The notes beneath the pieces were generated by a model. That model was not told the DNA's origin and did not search any database. It worked only from the letters and a program-made list of their open reading frames with translations. Made by a program: the position numbers and the translations under genes. From NCBI RefSeq assembly GCF_007859765.1, contig NZ_SIHJ01000002.1, positions 1 to 64,000 of the forward strand: a DNA stretch of 64,000 nucleotides, written 5' to 3'. Position 1 is the first letter of the stretch. The number at the start of each line of letters is the position of its first letter. Source of the DNA: Posidoniimonas corsicana. GTDB taxonomy: Bacteria; Planctomycetota; Planctomycetia; Pirellulales; Lacipirellulaceae. Shown piece by piece: positions 45,847 to 55,673 of this stretch.

Positions 45847-46986
45847 ATGAATCCATCGTCCCCCGCCCCCGCTGAGAGTCGTCCGACGGTCGCCATCACG
45901 GGCAGCACCGGCCTAATTGGCGCCGCGCTGGTCGACCGCCTCAAGCACGACTACCAGGTTGTCGGCATCGACCTCGACTCGCCCGCGCACCCCACGCCCG
46001 GTGCGCACTACATCGACTGCGACCTGACCGACGTCGCTCAGGTGGGCGACGCGCTCGACGAGCTCCGCAAGCTAAGCGGCGGCCATCTGGCCAGCGTGGT
46101 GCACCTGGCCGCCTATTACGACTTCTCTGGCGAGCCGAGCCCGCTGTACGACAAACTCACCGTCGACGGCACGCGGCGGCTGCTCGACGGCCTGCAGACG
46201 TTCAAGGTCGAGCAGTTCTTGTTCAGCAGCAGCATGCTGGTGATGAAGTCGAGCCCTGACGGCGATCTGATCACCGAGGAGTCCCCCACCAACGCCGGCT
46301 GGGACTACCCGCGGTCGAAGCTGGACGCGGAGGAGGCAATCCGCAAGCACCGCGGCGACATCCCCGCCATCGCCCTCCGCATCGCCGGCGTCTACGACGA
46401 GCTCTGCCACTCGATCCCGATCGCGCAGCAGGCCAAGCGTATCTACGAGCGCGACATCGAGAGCCACCTCTACCCCGGCGATCAGTCCCACGGACAGCCG
46501 TTCGTCCACCGCGACGATGTAGTGGACGCCGTCGTCCAAGCCATCGAGAAGCGGGAGGCCATTGAGGGATTTGAGGTGCTGCTGCTCGCCGAAGACGACC
46601 TGATGAGCTACGGAGCGTTGCAGGACCGGCTCGGCCAGCTTATCCACGGCGACGATTGGACCACCTGCCGCATCCCCAAGTCAGTCGCCAGAGCCGGCGC
46701 CTGGGTGAAGGACAGGATGGACCCCGATTCGCAGTTCATTAAGCCCTGGATGGTCGATCTGGCCGACGACCACTACCCGTTGGACTGCAGTAAGGCTAAG
46801 CAGACACTCGGCTGGCGTCCGAAGCACTCACTCAATGAAGACCTGCCACAGATGATCGACCGCCTGAAGCAGGACCCGCGCCGCTGGTACGAGGTCAACA
46901 AGCTGGGCGAACCCCCGGAGAAGCCGCTCGGCAAGAAGCTGCAGGAAGCGATCGACGAAGCCGCCACGCCGATGGAGCAACCCTAG
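45847..46986 (+). CDS. NAD(P)-dependent sugar epimerase/SDR-family protein
   Basis: 379 aa. Extended SDR: cofactor motif [15 protein letters not shown] (TGxxGxxG), and the catalytic YxxxK in [12 protein letters not shown]. The C-terminal part includes [15 protein letters not shown] and ends with a helical region ([12 protein letters not shown]). It is the first of a three-gene unit with a VKOR-family gene (2 nt after its stop) and an SPW-type membrane gene. No signal peptide. Substrate unknown; a nucleotide-sugar or a general reductase is possible. Confidence 0.88.
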   Translation: MNPSSPAPAESRPTVAITGSTGLIGAALVDRLKHDYQVVGIDLDSPAHPTPGAHYIDCDLTDVAQVGDALDELRKLSGGHLASVVHLAAYYDFSGEPSPLYDKLTVDGTRRLLDGLQTFKVEQFLFSSSMLVMKSSPDGDLITEESPTNAGWDYPRSKLDAEEAIRKHRGDIPAIALRIAGVYDELCHSIPIAQQAKRIYERDIESHLYPGDQSHGQPFVHRDDVVDAVVQAIEKREAIEGFEVLLLAEDDLMSYGALQDRLGQLIHGDDWTTCRIPKSVARAGAWVKDRMDPDSQFIKPWMVDLADDHYPLDCSKAKQTLGWRPKHSLNEDLPQMIDRLKQDPRRWYEVNKLGEPPEKPLGKKLQEAIDEAATPMEQP

Positions 46987-46988
46987 CC

Positions 46989-47672
46989 GTGCCGCTCAAA
47001 CCAGAACTCATCGGCAAGTTGGACGCGCCGGTCGCCCGGTTCGGGTACAACCCCTCGGCGTGGTCGCAGCGGATCCCGCTGGTCGTGCTTGCGATGGTCG
47101 CGTTTGTAATCGCCACCTACATGGCGCTCTACCAGTGGCGGCTGATCAGTGGGGTGTGGGACCCGGTGTTCGGTGATCAGACGCAGAAGGTGCTCGACTC
47201 GGACGTGTCGCACCGGATGGCCCGTTGGTTCCGCGTGCCCGACGCGGCCCTCGGCGCCCTGGCCTACCTGGGCGACGCCATCTACGGCCTGGCCGGCTCC
47301 ACCCGCCGCTGGCAGTACCGGCCGTGGATGGTGATCCTGTTCGGCATCGACGTCATCCCGCTGGGCATCGTCAGTGCACTGCTGGTCGGCGTGCAGGCGT
47401 TTGTGCTGGGCGACTACTGCTTCCCCTGCATCATCACGGCCATCATCTCACTGATCCTCGTGTACTTCGCGTACGACGAGGTCTGGGCGTCGCTCTCGTT
47501 CTTGTGGCAGGCCTGGCGCCGCACGCGCAGCCCCAAGGTGCTGTGGGACGCGTTCTGGGGCCGGCCGTCGGAACAACTCGAAGCGATCGCCCAGACGCTG
47601 ATTGGCGAGAAGGGCCGCCCGGCGGTCTCGCCCGATTCGATCGGCGCCGGCAACCGCGCCGCGTCCTCCTAG
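46989..47672 (+). CDS. VKOR-family membrane protein with only the CXXC pair
   Basis: 227 aa, GTG start 2 nt after the SDR stop. Four or five helices: [59 protein letters not shown], and one with the VKOR active site, [18 protein letters not shown] (CFPC). The loop that in VKOR carries a second Cys pair here reads [16 protein letters not shown] with no Cys; indeed the whole protein has just these two cysteines. VKOR enzymes transfer electrons from a thioredoxin-like partner to a quinone. Here the shuttle cysteines would have to come from another protein. Confidence 0.82.
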   Translation: MPLKPELIGKLDAPVARFGYNPSAWSQRIPLVVLAMVAFVIATYMALYQWRLISGVWDPVFGDQTQKVLDSDVSHRMARWFRVPDAALGALAYLGDAIYGLAGSTRRWQYRPWMVILFGIDVIPLGIVSALLVGVQAFVLGDYCFPCIITAIISLILVYFAYDEVWASLSFLWQAWRRTRSPKVLWDAFWGRPSEQLEAIAQTLIGEKGRPAVSPDSIGAGNRAASS

Positions 47673-47700
47673 CTTCCTTTCAAACACCGCCGCCATCACT

Positions 47701-48066
47701 ATGTGGTCACGTGTCGTCGAAATCATGCTCGCCTGCTGGCTCGCCATCAGCCCACTCATCTTCCACGGCGCCGCCCCGCCGGCCGCGTTGTGGTTCGAGC
47801 ACCTCACGGCCGCCTTGTTGGTGATGACCTTCGCGTCGCTCTCCTACTGGCCACCCATGCGTCATGCGCATCTAGCCTCGGTCCTGTGCGGCGGTTGGCT
47901 GGTGCTGCACTACTACTTAACCTCCTCCGGCGAGGGCACGCCGATCGCGCAGAACGCAATCCTCACCGGGCTGATGATCTTGATGTTCGCGATCATCCCC
48001 AACCGAGCCAGCCGCCCCCCGACCGCGTGGTCCCGCCTGAACGAGCAGATCACCGGCGACGCGTAA
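47701..48066 (+). CDS. SPW-repeat-like small membrane protein
   Basis: 121 aa, four predicted helices. The first helix ends WLAISPLIFHG, matching the S-P-(L/W) pattern of SPW-repeat membrane proteins; others are ALWFEHLTAALLVMTFASLSYW, ASVLCGGWLVLHYYL and AILTGLMILMFAIIP. It comes 28 nt after the VKOR-like gene and likely forms an operon with it. Function of SPW proteins is unknown. One cysteine (VLCGG) is present in a helix. Confidence 0.72.
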   Translation: MWSRVVEIMLACWLAISPLIFHGAAPPAALWFEHLTAALLVMTFASLSYWPPMRHAHLASVLCGGWLVLHYYLTSSGEGTPIAQNAILTGLMILMFAIIPNRASRPPTAWSRLNEQITGDA

Positions 48067-48115
48067 CCGCGCCCGACCGATATATCTTCACGGTGCTCAC
48101 GGCCAACCTAACGGG

Positions 48116-48721
48116 CTACGCCTGATCCCGCAGGTTGGCGAACCGCCGCGCGTCCTCGCTCCACGCGGGGGCGTCGGCAATTGCGGCGGGCACGTCGTCG
48201 GGACGTTCGACTACGCTCCACATCTGCAGGTGCTTTTGCGCCATGAAGTTTTCGGCCGCCGCCCGCTCGAGCATCTCGATCAGCGGGTCGAAGTAGCCGC
48301 GTTGGTTCACCAGCACAATCGGGCTCAGGTAGATGCCCAGCCGCTTGAGAGTGATAGCCTCCATCAGCTCCTCAAACGTGCCGCACCCGCCGGGCAGCGC
48401 GACCGCCGCCGCGCTCCCCTCCAGCATCTGGTGCTTGCGGACCCGCATGTCGTCCACCAGGTGGAGCTCCTCGAGCCGCGTGTGGGCCCACTCCAGGTCG
48501 ACCATGAAGCGCGGCATCACGCCGACAATCCGCCCACCGCGCGACAGCACGCCTTCGGCGAGCTCGCCCATCGAGCCGATCCCTCCGCCGCCGTACACAG
48601 CGGTCAGCCCGGCGTCGGCCAGAACCTCGCCTAACCTCCTAGCGCCCTGCAGAAAGGCCGGATCACAGGCGGGGCTCGATCCGCAGTACACGCACACACG
48701 CTGAGTAGTAGTGGTAGGCAT
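48116..48721 (-). CDS. LOG-family nucleotide 5'-monophosphate phosphoribohydrolase-like protein
   Basis: 201 aa. The family motif PGGxGTxxE is present as LPGGCGTFEELMEAITL, with the phosphate-binding start VCVYCGSSPACDPAF and GGGGIGSMGELAEGVLSRGG. LOG proteins release nucleobases from nucleoside monophosphates, including cytokinin precursors; the bacterial role varies. No signal peptide. It converges with the SPW gene, 49 nt apart. Confidence 0.93.
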   Translation of the reverse strand: MPTTTTQRVCVYCGSSPACDPAFLQGARRLGEVLADAGLTAVYGGGGIGSMGELAEGVLSRGGRIVGVMPRFMVDLEWAHTRLEELHLVDDMRVRKHQMLEGSAAAVALPGGCGTFEELMEAITLKRLGIYLSPIVLVNQRGYFDPLIEMLERAAAENFMAQKHLQMWSVVERPDDVPAAIADAPAWSEDARRFANLRDQA

Positions 48722-48945
48722 TCAGAATAGGGAGGACGGTGGGGCGGGTCTGGCCCGCGGATGGAGTCGAGCACCGGGCGGTACTCGGATGGCGGAAGGG
48801 ATCCTACTAATGAGGACACGAAGTGGGGCAATCCAGGGCCGCTGCTTTTGAATAGCAGGTATGCACACCACCTCAGAGTGACTGGCAACGCAATCGATAC
48901 CACTATCGCTTCCTGAGATGCCTTCAGTTACTGAGCTAGGTCGGG

Positions 48946-50277
48946 CTAGTTTGCGGCATCATTGGCGGCTGGAAGCAACCTGGCTGTTACTTCTACCTGC
49001 TTGTCGATGTCGGCATTGTAGGCCGACATGATCTTCTGCAGCTCGCGTTTCCGCTCTGGTTGGTCGGCAACCTCGTGCGTTTCGGCCGGGTCGTCGGCTA
49101 AGTTGTACAGCTCGTCGTCGACAAGCTTCCATTCTCCCTTGCGTAGCGCCTGGCGACTGTACTTCCAGTACACCGTTCGGGACGCCAGCGGCCGCTTCTC
49201 GAAAAGCACCGGCGCCAGATCGACGCCGTCCGTGCCGCTCACCTCGATGCCCGCCAGCCGCGCGAGGGTGGGGAACAGGTCCATACCGACCACCAGCTCG
49301 TCAGAAACGGTGTGGGGGGCGATCTTGCCCGGCCACCGGGCAACGCCCGGCACGCGGTGCCCGCCCTCGTACACCGACTTCTTGGCGCCGCGAAGGCCGC
49401 CCGTGGAGCCGATGTTCGGGATCGGACCGTTGTCCGACAGGAACACGATCAGCGTGTTGTCGTCGATCCCCAGCTGCTCGACGGTATCGATCAGTGTTCC
49501 GACCGAGCGGTCCAGGTGTTCGACCATCTGGGTGTATGCCCGCTGCTTCTCCGCTTCGGACTGCCCCGGGACCTGTGCCCTCTTGTCGCCGGGGCGGCGG
49601 AACGCCTTCCCGTCGGGCGTTTGGTACGGGTAATGGGGCGCACCGTGGGCCACCATAAGGAAAAAGGGGTGATCCTTGTTCTGCTGCAGGAACCGCACAC
49701 TGTGATCGGTGATCAGATTCGTGGCGTACCCCTCCTCGGGCGTCTTCTGCCTGTCGCGCCACCAGTCCTCGTAGCCGCCTTGGTCGATGTGGCTGAAGTA
49801 GTCAACGTTGCCGGACGTCCACCCGACGAACTCGTCGAAGCCGCGGTTGCGAGGGTTGAACTTCAAAGCGTACCCCAGGTGCCACTTGCCAACGAGTCCG
49901 GTTCTGTAGTCAGCCTTCTTGAGCACTTCAGGAAGAGTTGTCGAGGCGAGCGACATTCCTTGCTTCCGGCCGGACTTGGCGTTGATCACGCCGTTCACGC
50001 CGGACCGCTGCTGGTACTGGCCGGTCATCAGCGCCGCACGAGTGGGGCTGCACAGCGTGCCGTTGGAGTGGAAGTCGGTGAACCGGACTCCCTCTTCCGC
50101 CATCCTGTCGAGCCTCGGCGTGCGGATGGAATCGCTGCCGTAACACGAGAGGTCGCCATACCCCAGGTCGTCCGCCACAATGACGATAAAGTTCGGCTTG
50201 CCCGCTGCGGCGGCCGTCGCGGTGAACGCGGTCAGCATCAAGGTCACCGCGGTAGATATCTCAATTTTCTTTAGCAT
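48946..50277 (-). CDS. Secreted sulfatase (arylsulfatase type)
   Basis: 443 aa from the ATG at 50277 (MLKKIEISTAV). Signal peptide, then the sulfatase alpha/beta domain: PNFIVIVADDLGYGDLSCYG (metal-binding Asp pair), active-site CSPTR in GTLCSPTRAALMTG (the Cys is converted to formylglycine), GKWHLGY, and VFLSDNGPIPN. The large reading frame upstream of the start is rejected. Sulfatases remove sulfate from algal polysaccharides and are expanded in marine planctomycetes. It is a single gene, divergent from the metallophosphoesterase fusion. Confidence 0.95.
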   Translation of the reverse strand: MLKKIEISTAVTLMLTAFTATAAAAGKPNFIVIVADDLGYGDLSCYGSDSIRTPRLDRMAEEGVRFTDFHSNGTLCSPTRAALMTGQYQQRSGVNGVINAKSGRKQGMSLASTTLPEVLKKADYRTGLVGKWHLGYALKFNPRNRGFDEFVGWTSGNVDYFSHIDQGGYEDWWRDRQKTPEEGYATNLITDHSVRFLQQNKDHPFFLMVAHGAPHYPYQTPDGKAFRRPGDKRAQVPGQSEAEKQRAYTQMVEHLDRSVGTLIDTVEQLGIDDNTLIVFLSDNGPIPNIGSTGGLRGAKKSVYEGGHRVPGVARWPGKIAPHTVSDELVVGMDLFPTLARLAGIEVSGTDGVDLAPVLFEKRPLASRTVYWKYSRQALRKGEWKLVDDELYNLADDPAETHEVADQPERKRELQKIMSAYNADIDKQVEVTARLLPAANDAAN

Positions 50278-50564
50278 CAGATTCGGGCTCTGAATGAAGG
50301 GCTGCCAGCGTTGCGTCGCACGCGAGCCAATGACAGTCTGATCATGCGGGCCAGGCACTCCAGCCGCTCTGCTGGCCCGGCCGCCGTACCTTAGCGTTGG
50401 TTTCGTTATCGTAGCATGATTGCGCCAGTCACTCTCGCGATTCTCTCCCCGCTCCGCCACAGGCGGCTCCCAACCGCTTCGTCGGCGTTCCGCATGGCGC
50501 GCCCCAATGGCTCTGGCGTCTGCTAACATCAACTCCTGTCGATTGCCCCGCAGGAGTCTCATTG

Positions 50565-52922
50565 ATGCTCGGATTGACCCGCCGCCGGTTTACGCAGCTC
50601 CTAACCTCGCTCCCTGCGGTGAGGCTCGTTGTTGGCGGCAGAGCCTCGCCGGCCGCCACCGCTACCGGCGCCGGCGCGGTGACCGACTTCGCGTTCGTCC
50701 ACCTGTCGGACACGCACCTCGACCCGCGGCCACGCGGCCAAGCCTACAACAACGGTGGACGCAGCGTGTCCGTGCTCGATTGGTTCGCCGAACGCGCGGT
50801 GCGGCCGCTGGGCGCGGACGCCGCCCCCTCCGACGGCGGGCCGCTGACGCCGGAGTTCGCCATCCACACGGGCGATGTGTTCGAGTACAGCATTGTGGAC
50901 GACTGCTGGTCCGACTGGGACCGCGCGGTCGAAGGCGCCGGGCTGCCGATCTACTGCGTGCCCGGCAACCATGACAACACCTGGTCGTCTATCAGCCGCT
51001 ACCTGCGGGAGCGGCACGGCGGCGACTCGTACAGCTTCGACCGGCACGGCGTGCACTTCGTCTGCCTGAACTCGGCCGGCTCGCTCGACCCGCTCCCCGC
51101 GATCGACCAGCGCACCCTGCGGTGGCTGCGGGCGGACCTGGAGTCGGTGCCTGTCGACACGCCCATCATCCTGTCGCTGCACCACCCGCTGAGCGGCAAC
51201 TCCGGTTACGCCAGCGAGTACGACAAGCTGCGTCTGTGGGATGCGCTGCGGCGGCACAACCTGCGGCTGATGCTCGACGGCCACTGGCACCAGGTGGACG
51301 TCAAGACCTGGCAGAACACGCCCCGTATCAACGGAGGGGAGACGTTCCGCAAGAACCCAGGCTACGCGACCGTGGCCGTGTCCGGCGGCGTGCTGACGCA
51401 CCGCTACCACTTCCACGACACGGCCGAGGGCGGCCCGCGCGACGTCGCGACGCTCCGCCTGCCGCTAGACGCGGCGCCCGTCGGCTACCGCGCCGTACTG
51501 CGGGCCCGCACGCCGCGGAAGAACCCGGACGTGGTGCGGCTCAACGCCTGGGTCGAGGCGATCGGCGCCGTGAACACGCACGCCGACCCGCGGGTGGTTG
51601 CGTTCGTGGACGATGACAACGCCAGCCGCCGACCGCTGCGCAAGGCAAAGAAGCCGAAGCCCGCGCCCAACAAGCAGCCCGGAACGCACTACACCGCGAC
51701 GCTCCCGACCGACGGCCTCACACCGGGCCGGCACTTCGCCAAGGTCCGCATCGCCGCGCCCGGCCAGGCGGTCACGCTCGACACCGACCTGAAAGTCGCC
51801 CCGCAGGGTGTGGTGAACGAGCAGGCAGTTGAGTTCACGCTGCCCGACCGCTCCGGCCGGTACGCCGCGGCCGCTTATCAGAACGACGCCGGCGTCAAGA
51901 CGCCGCTGTTGCTGACCGAGTCCGCCGGCGCGCCCGCCACTCTCCTGTTCGGCGACACCGCCGGCACGGTGACCGCGCTCGATGCCGACTCGCTGCAACC
52001 CAGATGGCGCCGGCAAACAGGGCGTGAGATCCTGCACTCGTTGGCGTTGGCAGGCGGTCATGTCCTGGCCGGCGACTCCGACGGGGTGCTGTGGAGGCTC
52101 GACGCCGGATCGGGCGAGGTGGTGAGCAGTACCGATCTGCCTGCGCCGCTGTTCGCGCCGCCGCTGGTGATTGAGGACCACGCCTACCTCGGCGACGCCA
52201 ACGGCGCGGTGCACGCCATCAACCTAACCAGCGGCCAACCCGGCTGGAAGCAGGACGTGGCCAGCTTCGCCTTTGAGGCCGCGCCCACGTACTACGCCGA
52301 AGGCGACCTGCTGATTGGCGGAGCGTGGGACGGCCGGATCTACGCACTCGACCGCCAGTCGGGCGAGGTCGCTTGGTCGGCCGCGGCGCCGACCGGTCAG
52401 GTGCAGACCAAGAGCCGCTACTACTCCGCCGCCGACGGCTCGCCCGTGCTGGTTGGTGATGAGCTGTGGATTGTGGACCGCGGCTACCGCCTGGGGCGGT
52501 ACGCCGCGGCGAGCGGTGAGTTCCTGGGACTCGTTCAGGAGAAGGCGGCCGGCGTGACGCCGATCGGCGGCGACTCGACCGACCTCTGCGTCACGCACTT
52601 GGATGACCGCGTGTCACGGCGCGCGGTGGGCGGCGAGGTGCTGTGGGAACAGCCGGTCGAAACGGGCCGCTGCCCGCGGGGCGTGTCGGTAGGGCCGGGC
52701 CAACCAGGGAGCCCCTCGGGCGACCCGACGCTGTGCTGCGTGTCGGACCGTGGGCTCATGACGCTGCTCTCCGCGGCCGACGGCCGGGTGCTGCACCGCT
52801 ACTCGGCGACGCCGCGGCTGTTTGTGCTCGCGCCGCCGACCTCGTCGCCGAGCGGGCGGCAGTGGTGGGTTGCGGGGATGGACGGCGTGGTCACGCGGGT
52901 TCAGCAGGCCGTCGACGCGTGA
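50565..52922 (+). CDS. Exported metallophosphoesterase fused to a PQQ-type beta-propeller
   Basis: 785 aa; the ATG at 50565 follows AGGAG by 8 nt (a TTG one codon earlier is rejected). Tat-like N-terminus (LTRRRFTQLL) and then a calcineurin-type phosphoesterase with all metal motifs: VHLSDTHLD, HTGDVFE, PGNHDNTW, SLHHPLSG and DGHWHQVD. From about residue 450 the chain has PQQ-enzyme-type beta-propeller repeats (TALDADSLQPRWRRQTG, WRLDAGSGEVV, HAINLTSGQPGWKQDV, YALDRQSGEVAWSA). Likely acts on phosphate esters outside the cytoplasm; the propeller may bind substrate. Its stop is 1 nt from the stop of the next, convergent gene. Confidence 0.88.
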   Translation: MLGLTRRRFTQLLTSLPAVRLVVGGRASPAATATGAGAVTDFAFVHLSDTHLDPRPRGQAYNNGGRSVSVLDWFAERAVRPLGADAAPSDGGPLTPEFAIHTGDVFEYSIVDDCWSDWDRAVEGAGLPIYCVPGNHDNTWSSISRYLRERHGGDSYSFDRHGVHFVCLNSAGSLDPLPAIDQRTLRWLRADLESVPVDTPIILSLHHPLSGNSGYASEYDKLRLWDALRRHNLRLMLDGHWHQVDVKTWQNTPRINGGETFRKNPGYATVAVSGGVLTHRYHFHDTAEGGPRDVATLRLPLDAAPVGYRAVLRARTPRKNPDVVRLNAWVEAIGAVNTHADPRVVAFVDDDNASRRPLRKAKKPKPAPNKQPGTHYTATLPTDGLTPGRHFAKVRIAAPGQAVTLDTDLKVAPQGVVNEQAVEFTLPDRSGRYAAAAYQNDAGVKTPLLLTESAGAPATLLFGDTAGTVTALDADSLQPRWRRQTGREILHSLALAGGHVLAGDSDGVLWRLDAGSGEVVSSTDLPAPLFAPPLVIEDHAYLGDANGAVHAINLTSGQPGWKQDVASFAFEAAPTYYAEGDLLIGGAWDGRIYALDRQSGEVAWSAAAPTGQVQTKSRYYSAADGSPVLVGDELWIVDRGYRLGRYAAASGEFLGLVQEKAAGVTPIGGDSTDLCVTHLDDRVSRRAVGGEVLWEQPVETGRCPRGVSVGPGQPGSPSGDPTLCCVSDRGLMTLLSAADGRVLHRYSATPRLFVLAPPTSSPSGRQWWVAGMDGVVTRVQQAVDA

Positions 52923-52923
52923 G

Positions 52924-55080
52924 TCATTCAGAGCCGATCACGCCGTCGGCAAGCCGGGCGGCGGCCGCCTCGTCGGGCGTGTCGAGCGCCCGGTAGGTTT
53001 CCCACGCGAGCTTCTTGTCGCCAAACGGGCGGCCGTCCGAGGGCAGCTCCCGCAGACCGAGCAGCAGCCCGCCCTCGCCGGCCGCGTCGACCCAGCGGTG
53101 GTTGTGGAACGCTTCGATGCTGCGGAGGCCGCGCATCTGCCGCCACATGTACACAAACGCGGCCGCCTGCAGCCGCTGGCTGCGCTGGGAGTAGTCCGGC
53201 GTGTTGAATCCCTGCTCCGACAGCAGCACGCCGCGCACGTCGCCGTTGGAGTCAAGCATCGACTCTTGCTGCATCCAGCGGTCAAGGACGGCGATGTTCT
53301 TTGGCGTAATCAGCGTCGTGTCGAAGCCGTCCGACACCTGCGTGTCGTCCCATGCGGCCGGGTTGCGGAGGTCCTGCGGGTACGGGTGGTACGCCACGCC
53401 CCACGCGAAGTCGCCCTCGACGCGGCTCGACTCGGCAAGGCGGTTGAGCAGCGCGAGGTTCGAGTAGCTCTTCCAGCTCGGGTCGGGCGGCGTGTCCCAG
53501 TGGTGCGTTAGCGAGATGAACACGCGTGAGTGCGGGTCGTGCCGACGGGTGACGTCGTGCACAAGCCGCATGGAGCGGAGGTAGTGGTCCATGTACAGCA
53601 TCGGCGGCTGGCGGCCCATGTTGGTCCACTGCCAGCTGTAGCCCACCTCGTTGTGGACGATCCAGTTGGCGATGCGGCCGTGCGGCGCGCCGGGCGCCGC
53701 GTAGCGTTGAGCCAGGCAGGCGATGGCGGCCTCGTACGCGGCGGCGCCCTCGGCGGTCGTCAGATTGGGCATCGCGAAGTGGCCCGCGCGGTCCGCCTCC
53801 GGGTGGATGAGCAACCGGGCGAACCCGCTGTCAGCAAACTCGACCAGCAGGATCCCACTGACCACAATACTGTTGCCCGCCGCGAAGCGCGTGACCTTGT
53901 CGTACCGCTCGAGCGCCGGCTCGTTGACGTGCCACGTGATCCCGCCGTGTTCGAAGCTCGTCCAGCCGGGGTGCGGCTCGGTGTCGAGCAACCCGCTCAG
54001 CGTGATGTTAAGCGTCACGTTGCAGACGCCCAACTCGAGCAGCTCCTCGAGCGGCAGGTGCGGACTGACGCCGCCCATGCCCTTGATCCCGCGGGGGGTC
54101 TGCTTAGGCAGGTCGTGCGCGGCGGCCGCCGACAGGTCGGTTGCGTACTTCCAGTGTGAGCAGAGCCGCCAACCGCCGCCCTCAAGCGGCCGGGCGATCA
54201 CCCAGCGGGCGGTGGTGCGGTCGTTGGTTTTGTCGACCCGTGGCAACCGCACGTCAAACCGGCCCTCCTTCGCCGGCAGCGCGTGCGCGCGAACGCCCGC
54301 GTGCTGCTCCAGCACCGCGCTGCCGTGCGTCAACCGCATATGGTCCGCTAGGGAGATGTGAGGACCAAGCTCTAGCAGCACGTCATCATCGTGCAATACC
54401 GATCGAACACCTTCAACGACGACCTGCTCTTCGTCGACCGCGACCCGCTCAATCCGATCTCTCCGACCGAACGAGAGCAGGTTATTGATCCCATCGAAGG
54501 CGTAAAACGCGTTGATGACGTGCTCGCGGTCCAGCTTTCGGCGCCGCTCGGCCTCCCGTTCTTCTTGTGACCGGAGCTCCTCCGCGTTCGGCGCGCGGAG
54601 GTGGAGCCCGCGAACCTGCAGCGTGACGCCCGGCCGGCGGCCGAAGTCCAGTCGGAGCTGGTTCTGGTCGCGTCCCCACTCGCCCGCCGACAGCGACGCC
54701 AGGTCCAGACTGTGGGGCAGCCACCCCTCGGCCAGCGGCAGGCTGCCGGCGGCCACCTCACGGTGGGCGTTCGGCGCCTGGCCGTAGAACACACTGAGCC
54801 CGTCAACGCCCGCTGGCGAGAAGTACTCGAACGCCAGCACCGTCTGGTCCGGCGGAGCCGCGCTAGGGTCGAACGGCCGGAGGTAGATGTACGGGTCCTC
54901 GCCCCGTGTGGTGAACTCGTAGGTCTCGGCGTCGACCCGGCGGACCTCCAGCTGGTTGGCGGAGTTGAGATTGAGCGTCAACGGCGTGCCCTCGGCCGCC
55001 GCGTGCCCCGCCGGCAGAAGGCTACCGATTACCATCGTAGTGATGGCGCAGGCAGAGAAGCGTCGACAGCGTTGATGCAT
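52924..55080 (-). CDS. Secreted DUF5722 putative glycosidase
   Basis: 718 aa. Signal peptide (ACAITTMVIGSLLPAGHAAA), an N-terminal beta domain of about 150 residues (LAFEYFSPAGVDGLSVFY, LQVRGLHLRAP), then a TIM-barrel-like DUF5722 domain: KGMGGVSPHLPLEELLELGV, WTSFEHGGITWHVNEP, IANWIVHNEVGYSWQW, GVAYHPYPQDL and VLLSEQGFN. The pair of glutamates in WIVHNEVG and LLSEQGF would fit a retaining glycosidase acid/base and nucleophile; this is inference. The family is predicted to act on polysaccharides. Converges with the phosphoesterase fusion. Confidence 0.85.
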   Translation of the reverse strand: MHQRCRRFSACAITTMVIGSLLPAGHAAAEGTPLTLNLNSANQLEVRRVDAETYEFTTRGEDPYIYLRPFDPSAAPPDQTVLAFEYFSPAGVDGLSVFYGQAPNAHREVAAGSLPLAEGWLPHSLDLASLSAGEWGRDQNQLRLDFGRRPGVTLQVRGLHLRAPNAEELRSQEEREAERRRKLDREHVINAFYAFDGINNLLSFGRRDRIERVAVDEEQVVVEGVRSVLHDDDVLLELGPHISLADHMRLTHGSAVLEQHAGVRAHALPAKEGRFDVRLPRVDKTNDRTTARWVIARPLEGGGWRLCSHWKYATDLSAAAAHDLPKQTPRGIKGMGGVSPHLPLEELLELGVCNVTLNITLSGLLDTEPHPGWTSFEHGGITWHVNEPALERYDKVTRFAAGNSIVVSGILLVEFADSGFARLLIHPEADRAGHFAMPNLTTAEGAAAYEAAIACLAQRYAAPGAPHGRIANWIVHNEVGYSWQWTNMGRQPPMLYMDHYLRSMRLVHDVTRRHDPHSRVFISLTHHWDTPPDPSWKSYSNLALLNRLAESSRVEGDFAWGVAYHPYPQDLRNPAAWDDTQVSDGFDTTLITPKNIAVLDRWMQQESMLDSNGDVRGVLLSEQGFNTPDYSQRSQRLQAAAFVYMWRQMRGLRSIEAFHNHRWVDAAGEGGLLLGLRELPSDGRPFGDKKLAWETYRALDTPDEAAAARLADGVIGSE

Positions 55081-55119
55081 AGCAAACGCGCTCGGAAGGC
55101 GGGTGTCGGGAACGCGGCT

Positions 55120-55575
55120 TCAACCGGCCGCGGTCGAGGTCGATTTCGGTGGGGCGTCGGTCGGCGGTTGCGCTACCCTGCGGGGGCTGCGGACCGCCAG
55201 CCACGTCATGATCGGCAGCCCCAGCAGCATCGCGAGCTCGAACCACACCGGGTAGGGCAGCATCCACAGGTTGAACGCCAGCGCGAGCAGCAGCAACCCG
55301 GCCACCGTTACTCCGGCCGCCCGGCCGCTGATCGAAGTGCCGGCCAGCGCGCCGAGGTAGATGATCTCCAGCCACATGCCGGCCGCCACGGCCAGCACCC
55401 ACGAGGGGTAGTTCTCGACGTGGCGGCAGATCGCCTGCTGGAATGCCTCCCCCTCATCAGCCGACGGGAAGTCCTCCGGGAACGGGTGCACCACCGCGCT
55501 GAACATCTCAACGGCGATCACGCCCACAAACGCGAGGGCCAACCCGGCGACAACGCCCAACAGGAAGCGGAACAT
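55120..55575 (-). CDS. Four-helix hypothetical membrane protein
   Basis: 151 aa. Membrane helices: FLLGVVAGLALAFVGVIAVEMF, WVLAVAAGMWLEIIYLGALAG, AAGVTVAGLLLLALAFNLWML and WFELAMLLGLPIMTWLAV, followed by a basic, Pro-rich cytoplasmic tail. The N-terminal helix and VVHPFPEDFP recall small membrane proteins of planctomycetes and other phyla, with no function known to me. It lies 39 nt upstream of the DUF5722 gene on the same strand. Confidence 0.7.
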   Translation of the reverse strand: MFRFLLGVVAGLALAFVGVIAVEMFSAVVHPFPEDFPSADEGEAFQQAICRHVENYPSWVLAVAAGMWLEIIYLGALAGTSISGRAAGVTVAGLLLLALAFNLWMLPYPVWFELAMLLGLPIMTWLAVRSPRRVAQPPTDAPPKSTSTAAG

Positions 55576-55673
55576 GGCGGCGGCTCAATCCGGTTGGCGG
55601 TTGGGTTAGCAGCGGACCCAATCTACCAAACCGGGTCGGCCGATCACAACCAACAGCAGCCGCCCTCAGCGGA

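Noticed and set aside
48722-48945. Possible small gene between LOG and sulfatase genes
   Set aside because: Frames in this stretch extend from the neighbouring gene's antisense, lack a ribosome site and have no motif.
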